A program made the position numbers and the translations under genes. Shown one piece after another: positions 25,601 to 34,600 of a DNA stretch of 64,000 bases (the first letter of the stretch is position 1; every line of letters begins with the position of its first letter). Source of the DNA: Cydia pomonella (taxonomy: Eukaryota > Arthropoda > Insecta > Lepidoptera > Tortricidae); NCBI RefSeq assembly GCF_033807575.1, contig NC_084710.1, forward strand, positions 20,750,357 to 20,814,356, read 5' to 3'. The notes under the pieces are model-generated. The model was given only the letters and a program-made list of their open reading frames with translations. It was not told the origin of the DNA and ran no database searches.

Positions 25601-28600
25601 AAGTAGGCAGTAGCAGTAAAGGAAGAAAGTAGATAAACTTACGTTTTCCACATTTATCCAAGTAGTTGGTGGATGGTTTGTCGGAATGGCAGTGGCAGGT
25701 CTTGAGGCTCTAGGAAGGAGGTAATAGCAGTAAAGGAAGAAGGTAGATAAACCTACGTTTTCCACATTTATCCACGTAGTTGATGGTTGGTTTGTCAGAA
25801 TGGCAGTGGCAGGTCTTGAGGCTCTAGGAAGTAGGTAATAGCAGTAAAGGAAGAAGGTAGATAAACCTACGTTTTCCACATTTATCCACGTAGTTGGTGG
25901 CCGGCTTTTCAGGATGGCAGTGGCAGGTCTTGAGGCTCTCGTCGCAGATGGAGTCGGCGAAGCCGCAGTCGTTGGTGATGGAGCAGCCATCGCCGTACAT
26001 CGACGTGCCGCGTGTTGCTGCATCTGAGGTAGACAACCATAACGATTATTTTTTTGTGTGTCGTTATTCGTGTTATTAGTGACGTTCGGTTATTCGGATA
26101 TTAACTGCAGCTATGTATACATCAATTTCACAAATATAGTGGCAGCAACAACGACACCGCTACAGTTATGCAGCTGCAGTTGGTATCCGAACGTCACCTT
26201 TAGTTTCGGCTGGTAGGAAGTGGTAACAGAATCTACAAAAGATCAATCTAACAAAAAAAACGAAAGAAAAAAAGAAGTCTAAAAAATAAAAACCTAAAGA
26301 GAAGAGATCTATCTTCAAAGATTTTTCACCTTAGCTTTAAGAATACCTATGTCGTATTTTATCGAGGATAACGGGAATGAATCAACTTTCCAGGTTGCAT
26401 TGTAAATCGCTCCCTGCTAATAAATAGTACTTAGATGATAATTTAAGGATGCATTTCCATTTATTTTTCAATGTATTTATAAAGATTTAAAATGCTGGAA
26501 CTGGATAAATTGTCTATAATTCCACAAGTAATTTTCAAGGTATCAATTAGACATAGACATAGAATTTATTTATTTATTTATTTATTTAACACCACATTGA
26601 AACATGTTTACAGGCAATACTACAAAACATTACAAGCCTTAAAATGAAACTTAATTAGGCACAAATTTATGTTTACATGTAGATATAAAAAACTTTTAAA
26701 ATTATGATGCTAAAAAGGAGCGAACCTCAGCATGTGTTGCAGCAGGCTTACCTACTACAACGCTGGTTTTCAGGCCGACCCTTCGTACAATACGAATTTA
26801 CTTGCTGCTTGTCGGAAACTGTATGGCTAAGACTGTTTTAGTTTGTGTAGAAAATAATATAGGTATGCAAATATATGTTTATGTTTATGGATATATTTAT
26901 AAGATTATACTGTATGATACTATGACATATGTGATAGTAGGTTTAATGTTTAGGCTAAATAAATACGTTGGGTAATAAAGTATATATTGAGGAAATAAAT
27001 GAATGTAATAATTTTACTATAAGTAACTACCGAGATTAACAAAGTTGAACGGCGCATAAGAACGATTTCGACCACTACAGATACGACGGCTTTACTCTAG
27101 TACCAGGAGGTAGCATGCTTTGAAATTCTAGAAGTTGTTGTTTGAGTTTTAATTTAAAAGTACTAATTGTATTTAAGTTTTTGATAGGTGGCGGTAAGTT
27201 ATTCCAGCATTTTGTTGCTGAGTATTTAAAACTACCTTTGAAAACGGCAAAGTGACAGCGAGGCAGTAACAAATCATCGCAAACCGATCTGATTCCATAC
27301 AAGCTTGACCTGCTACCACGAAATTTAAACTTATTAAATAGATACTCTGGTTTAGACGTTTTAAAAACACCAAATAACAGAGATGAAAGATGCAATTCTC
27401 TGCGTAATGACATTTTAAGAATACGTGCTGAGTTCAAATATGGCGTCACGTGCTCTCGTGGGGCGACTCCAAAACAGTAACGTGTGCAGGCGTTTTGCAT
27501 TAATTATTATAGTTAATAGTATATTCCCTCTATACCCAAATAGTTTATTTTGTATTAAGGGTGGTAAACAATAAATTACGAACGATTGTGAATTGAAGCC
27601 CGAAGTTAAAGGCGTGGGCGTAATTAACACGAGTTCGAAATTCCTGTACCGCCCATTGCACACACTAAGTTTTTCATAACACTCGTGAAGATAAAAGGGA
27701 AATAAGTAAAACCATGTAGTTTATTTTACTTCACTTATTTTATTAGATATTTAGGCAGTCTTAATTTCGTACCTGTAAATTAAATACATAAAAATAAATT
27801 ACCCATCATTATTTCAGGCATAATAGAAAGAAAGAAAGAAAGAATTTATTCAGGACGCTTACAATGTTGCTTAAATATATTGAAACACATTTATTAGTAA
27901 AAAAATATAAACGTCACTGAAAAGGCCTCCCCTCAGCTTGATGTCAAGTTACCTTTCAGGTAACTTGACGCTGGTCTTCCGTGGAGACCTGTCCAAGCGA
28001 TCGCGTCTGTACGTAAACTTAAATAACAGTACTAAGTCGAGATGAGAATAGGAATCACATTTTTTTCAGTAAGCGCTATTTATTTATTATGTATACCTAA
28101 CTTGTTTTCACAACGACATATGTGTAGGACTAATACCCCGTATAGAATTTACCCCGTGGTTCTATGGAATGAGAATAATAAAAACTTAATAAACGTTAAA
28201 GTTGGAATTGGCACTTGGAGCTAATTTCTGCAAATTTAAAAGGTACTTTTTGTATTTTACTTTAAAAGACAAAATTGAATGCGAATTTAGTATGGGCCGC
28301 GGTATGTTGTTCCAGCATTTACACGTGTAACCATAATATATGTGTTAGTAACATAACTATGTATGTGTATGTGTTACGTATGTATGTATGTAAGTAGTTT
28401 AAAATAATATTAGACTACAATTACATTACATCCCTGTATCCCTAGGTCGAAATTTAGGATTTACGTACCGCATCGCCTAAGTGTAATAGGTACATAACAC
28501 TTTTTAAAACCAAGTGTGTTAAAAAATCTTGTACAGTAAGTACACACATTATTTTCCCTAAAAATGATCCCATAAGAGCTTGTATTTTTTTTAACTAACC

Positions 28601-31600
28601 ACGAAAATACTATCGTTAAAATTAAAGTTTCGATTTTTATTTTGATATTTGATTTGACATACTGGTAGATAATCCGTTATGGCATTATAAGTTGGCCTTT
28701 TGTATATTAAGTTTTTCTTTTGTGCGATAAACTAAAAAAAATAACGTAAGTAGTTATATTTATATGAACTTTATTTACTTCTCACCCAAGCACATTAAAA
28801 TAGGTAAAAATTTATAATCACCACCCCAGTGAAATCTGGCTATAACTGCTTTTATTTCGTGGCGTACGTTAAAAGAAGGTCGAAGCTACGTAAACGCAAT
28901 TATAATATCATGAGATTTTGGAACGTTATTTTCATCTCTACTTACGTTACAGAGATCCTACCGCGAACCACGTTCGACGTGTTGCCTCTCTGTCGCACAT
29001 GTAAATTCGTACGTAAGTGTGACAGGGAGACAACACGTCGAACGTAGGCCCTCTGATTATAAATGTGCAATAAACAACAACCTTCAAATTAAAACTAATA
29101 AAATGTAAGTCCTTCTTAAATTCAATGAACTTCTGCGCATTACCGTTTCGTTTAATAGGTGCACCATAATTGCTACGTTTTTAGGGTGGAGACTAACTTT
29201 CAACAATTCGCTGTAATGTAGTTCGCGTTTCAAGCTCGAGCATTACAACAATCATTGCAATGAACCGAGCCTCCTTTCCATCCTTTTGGCTATAAGTACA
29301 TAATTAAATTTTTATAGTTCGTGTCATCCACGATGACGCACAGATTTGTCAAATCTAACCTTTAATACTATGACATTACGAGTTAAGCCACTCGTCGTCG
29401 GGAATGACACGATCTATAGCGATTCCTTTTGAGTGCTACATTAAGTATAAGTGCGTACGCCGAATTACGTACGCGTAATTAAGTACGCCGTTCGAGCAAG
29501 CGTCATATGAAAAACCGGTCAAGTGCGAGTTCGTTTTACTCGCGCACCGAGGGTTCCGTACAGACTTTGAATTATCTCGTGTAACTATAAAGACGAAAGA
29601 CTTTTGATCAGAAGTACCTTTACTATAATTGCGTACAGCGCCATCTTTCGGCAAATTGTCTCACTAATTTGCGCGATGTAATGCACGTATGTTGGTTTTT
29701 CGAGAATAATTCGCTATTACGTGAGCCGATTTCAAAACCTGATCGTTTATTTGAAAAAAGGTGTATTTAATGTAATCTCATAGAAATTTCAGTGTTCAAT
29801 TTCTTGTTGTATTTGGTTAAATTGCAAACTGAATTCGGTTCGGAAAGGTTTTTTCTTAATTAAAAAACGTTACCAAGATAGAGATCTGCTTATATTTTTC
29901 TCGTAAAATTTATAGTAATGTTAATGTTACTAGACTTTGAAATGCCCTCTCTTCATATTGAACATTTGCCATAGTTAAGTAATTAAAAAAATACTTTCAA
30001 TGTGTCTGGGTAAGCGTTGTTCATAACTATTCCAAAATTTCAAATCGATAGCTTAAGTGGTTCTCGAGATATTTAGCGATGTGACAGACAGACAGACGGA
30101 CGGACAGACAGAGTCGCACCATAAGGATTCCTTTTGTTCCTTTTTGGTATCTGTACCAAACCATAGATACATTTCAAGTTACAGATCAGTCGCCACCTTT
30201 ATACGTAACTCAACACGCCACGAATGTAATTGCTCCACTTTTCGCAAACGAATAAGTCTCGTTTTTAATTTAATACGTGTTTTCTGAGAATTTTCACATG
30301 ACTAAGCATGTAATGTTCGCAATCTGTCACGAAAGTCCTTTGTTTTGTACTTTTCATCTGACTCATTGTGACCATGAATATTACTTTTTAGGATTCCGTA
30401 CCAAAAAAGTACAAAAGGAACCCTTATGGTCCGTCTGTCACTTTTTTAATCCTCCCGGGCTCCCGATCTAAATCGGCTTGCTTTGATATAAGGAACAAGT
30501 GTTCTTACTTTTCTTGAATAAAGCATGAAACTGTGCCAAGTTTCATGCTTTATTCAAGAAAAGTAAGGTTCTGCACTAAACACCCATACTACACGTCACG
30601 TCACGTAACGAGGATACATTATATTAATATTATAATAGTATAAAACACACAAATTGTGCCATAATTATGGCTGCAATGCATTTTGCATATGATTTTACTG
30701 TATTGAGTGACCTATAGATAGATAGATAGATTTTTATTGGTATTAAGCATACACTGTCATTTTCATAATAATAATTAGTTAACAAAATGATAATAAATTT
30801 ATATTAACATGTCAATTAATTATTTAAACAAACGACTTATAATAATTACAATAAAAATAGTTACATTAATGCACATATAGTCTTACGAGTACCACGAGCT
30901 TGTTACTGCCACAACAATGACAATCGCTAGCTCGCGTGTAAGTTTCTTTCTATGCATCTAGCTCGTACTGGCATATTAGTGCGAGTGAGAGATATAGAAA
31001 TTAAGTTACGCAGACGTTAATGAATATGTCAGTGTTTCGTCAGTGACAAGCCGCCCGAATCGAAAGAGCTTTAAAAGATCGATACCTAAACGATATGTCA
31101 AAATTGACGTTTATTTCGATTCCGCTGTGATCCCAATAAGATCTATCTACGATATTTCTAACGTCAAAGTGACATTGGTTACCCAAATCGAGCTTCTGTC
31201 AATTATACGACATACAAACGATATCTAAATGAGAACTTATCTAAACCAGAACTTATCGTTATCGTATCTCATTTTTCGAATCGGGTCGAAGGTCGTTGTA
31301 GCGGTAATAATATTTTTTAACGTATATCGCGTACTAATTTATGCTTTTCGAATAACACAATTTGACACGTAACCGCAATATATTTCCTATTCGAACGTGG
31401 AAAGCAATATGCAGCGTTACATGGCATCGTGTTTTATTACTGTCATGCATGCAATTGAGCAATATGGCGCAATTCCACATGTTTTAAGAGTGAAGAAAAA
31501 CTTTGTGCTCCTAACGAAATAACGATAATTTTTCTATGAAATTTCCATTTCTGGAGATAGCGGTTTTCACTACATAACTCTTAAGAGGGAAGAATAGCTT

Positions 31601-34600
31601 TTCGAGTCTAAAGAAATAACGGTAATTTTCCTATTAAATTCCATTTTGAGAGAAAACATTTTCGACTAACTAAATCTTAATAAATCACTTTGAATTTGAT
31701 GTTGATCGCTTCAGCATAATATATTCTAGATTTATAGGTTTCGCTTTTATTAATAAATAAAAACTTTCTTTTTAATTATTAAAAAAAAGGAAAACTTATA
31801 AACCTAGTCTCTCATTGTCTCATTACCATACAAAAAAATCATGGAGAATGCAAAATATTTAGAAGTCATTTTGATTTTGATGTCGATCGCTTCAGCATGA
31901 TGTAGGTGATCCAGGTTAATACGTTTGGTTAAAAAAAAAATTATGCTAATTTTGAAAAAAAGGAAACCTATATACTTAGATTTCATTGTGTCAATAACAT
32001 TCCAAAAATCATGGAGAATGGAAAATATTTGGACGTGGAAAAACATATTCTTTGTTTGTATGGACGAGCAGGACAGAGATATTCTCTTTTAAGGAACGCA
32101 AGTAATATGTCCTCTGTAGCTATTTGTATGCCATGTGGCGAAGCATAGTGATACTTTATTATAAATTTAAGACCTACTGTTGTACATCCCTATGTTTAAC
32201 AAATAAATAATTTGGAATCTGGAATTTGAAGGATGGCAGTGGACCTGACAACTCTTACTACGGGTATACTTACCCGTAGTTATTAAATTAATTATACTTA
32301 AAGCAGAAATAAAGAAAAAAGATACATGTTATAACAATATAAATAAAAGTCCACAAAAATTGGTCCCTAGGTTAGGTTACATTATCGTGATAACCAATGT
32401 AAGTATACGCGTAGTTATTAAATTAATTATACTTAAAGCAGAAATAAAGAAAAAAGATACATGTTATAACAATATAAATAAAAGTCCACAAAATTTGGTC
32501 CCTAGTTTAGGTTACATTATCGTGATAACCAATATAAGTGTACCCGTAGTTATTAAATTAATTATACTTAAAGCAGAAATAAAGAAAATAGATACATGTT
32601 ATAACAATATAAATAAAAGTCCACAAAAATTGGTCCCTAGGTTAGGTTAGATTATCGTGATAACCAATATAGGTATACTCGTAATTATTAACCCTTAACC
32701 ACCTACGTGCGGTCTCACAGACCATAGATTATTCAAAGTTGTCAATAACTGAACGCGAGTACATCGCACATGCGTCTGTGACCTTGTACCTTTGCCCGGC
32801 CCCCCCGCAGAGCCGGCCATGCCGTCGACTTGTTCAGACGTGTGCTCATTTGGATTTGGTGAGTAAAAAAATATCATCGGCGGTCTGTGAGACCGCATGT
32901 AGGTGGTTACTATATTTTTGAATGGTCTCCCAGACCGCACGTAGGTGGTTGTGTTATTTTTAATGTCATAGTAATCTTTACTATAGTTTGGCACGTTTCT
33001 TGATTTTTTTCTAGTAAAACATGCTTCCTAGTGACGCAACAATTGAAAAGTGGCTACAGGAAGTATCGTCTGGTGAAGATGACCTGTCGGATGAAGGATA
33101 CAGTGACGTAGAACCAGAACTTGCTCTACTAAATTTACCGGAGGAAAGTTGCGCGTCGGATTCTGAGATCGAGGCTAATGAATAACACTGATCAACGATC
33201 AGAACGGGATAAAACAAGAAATTTCAACTCTACCTTCCCGACATGCGTCTCGCGAGCCGATTGCACATATAGGAGAGCAAGAGCACGAGCAGTCGGAATC
33301 CTCGGATGATGATGTGTCATTGATACATAACGGTCAAGACCTAGAAAGGAAAATTCTTTTGGGAAAAATCGGTTTCGTTGGTCATATGAACCGCCATCTC
33401 TGCGATCAAGAATTTCAGGAGAAGGCGTAAAACCAGCTTACCGCGATGAAATAAACTCTTCATCTACACCACTAAATTTATGGCAGCATTTTTTTACTGA
33501 AGAAATGCTTGATAAAATTGTTCTACACACTAATATAAAGATTTGGCAAATAAGGCCAAACTAAGAAAAAAGGTTAAAATTTATGAAGACACTGGCTGAA
33601 CAATTAGTAAGACCACATCTAGAGCGTCGTGCAAATAATCAGCGTCTTCCGCGGGACTTGAAGATAGCTCTGAGCAAAATCCTCAAAAAAGAGACCAGTT
33701 TACCAATACTACCGGGTCCCAGCAATACTGAAGAACGGTTAACCGTCAGAAAAACGTGCTCGTCTTGTGACCACAAGAAGAAACACAAGACACAGTACAT
33801 CTATATCGAATGTAAAAACCCGATTTGCATTGAATGTTTTAATATGCTGTGTGTTGATTGCCGAGAAAAATGGTTTTTTTGAAGGCCTGTAATTTTATAA
33901 AAACAACCCATTTCTAACCAAAGTAGATTGTCTAATAGCTTCGTTGATTACTTAATTTTAATATTTTATAATGAAAAGCTTTATATAACATTTCGAAATA
34001 TTGAGATCTCATGTCCTTAAGGATGCCTAATTTTATGATTAAAAATGTAACAAGTTCCTAAGTTTTTTTAGGTTTGAAAGATATAATGTTGTTTATTTTT
34101 GTAATAGTTATGCCTAATAAATGCCTTACACTATGTAAAGAGTACTTACTATATTAAAACACCCTTCAGTTACGTAAAAATAAATAAATCAGGTCCCATA
34201 ACAAGTAGCGGTCTCCATGACCGCAAGTAGGTGGTTGTGCGATACAAATAGGACGTAGGTAGTTAAGGGTTAAATGAATTATACTTAAAGCAGGAATAAA
34301 TAAAAAGATAAATGTTATAACAATATAAATAAAAGTCCACAATATTTGGTCCCTAAGTTAGGTTAGCTTATCGTGATAACCAGTATAGTATAGATATAGG
34401 TATTAAATTAAATATCAATACGGAGAAAGTACCAAAAATATGTATATACGACCTTATTGCTCAGGCATTAAGGTAGTGTCTATATTATTAAACCTTGACT
34501 GTACATAATCAAATATTACTTGTGTCTGTTTTTTTGGGTCAAAAAGCTAGCCATAATTACCTATATGCCCATACTATTTCAAGTGAATCTCAATGGCCAC

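Larger units (their letters stand above)
32692..34269 (+). mobile_element. piggyBac-family deletion derivative
   Basis: 1,578 bp flanked by TTAA at 32688-32691 and 34270-34273. Ends are CCCTTAACCACCTACGTGCG and, inverted, CCCTTAACTACCTACGT, typical of piggyBac. It keeps the acidic transposase N-terminus (33021-33185 and a second frame onward to about 33565) and the cysteine-rich C-terminus (33583-33882), but the central catalytic DDD region is gone. It interrupts the fourth 135-bp repeat unit, which resumes at 34270, so the insertion is younger than the repeat. Confidence 0.9.

Noticed and set aside
25340..26023. 227-codon minus-strand open frame as a repetitive protein
   Set aside because: It arises because the 114-bp repeat is divisible by three. 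The true exon is read in a different frame with six cysteines and matching splice sites.
32360..32650. 96-codon frame as a short protein
   Set aside because: It lies wholly in the 135-bp tandem repeat (period divisible by three), with AT-rich, biased composition.
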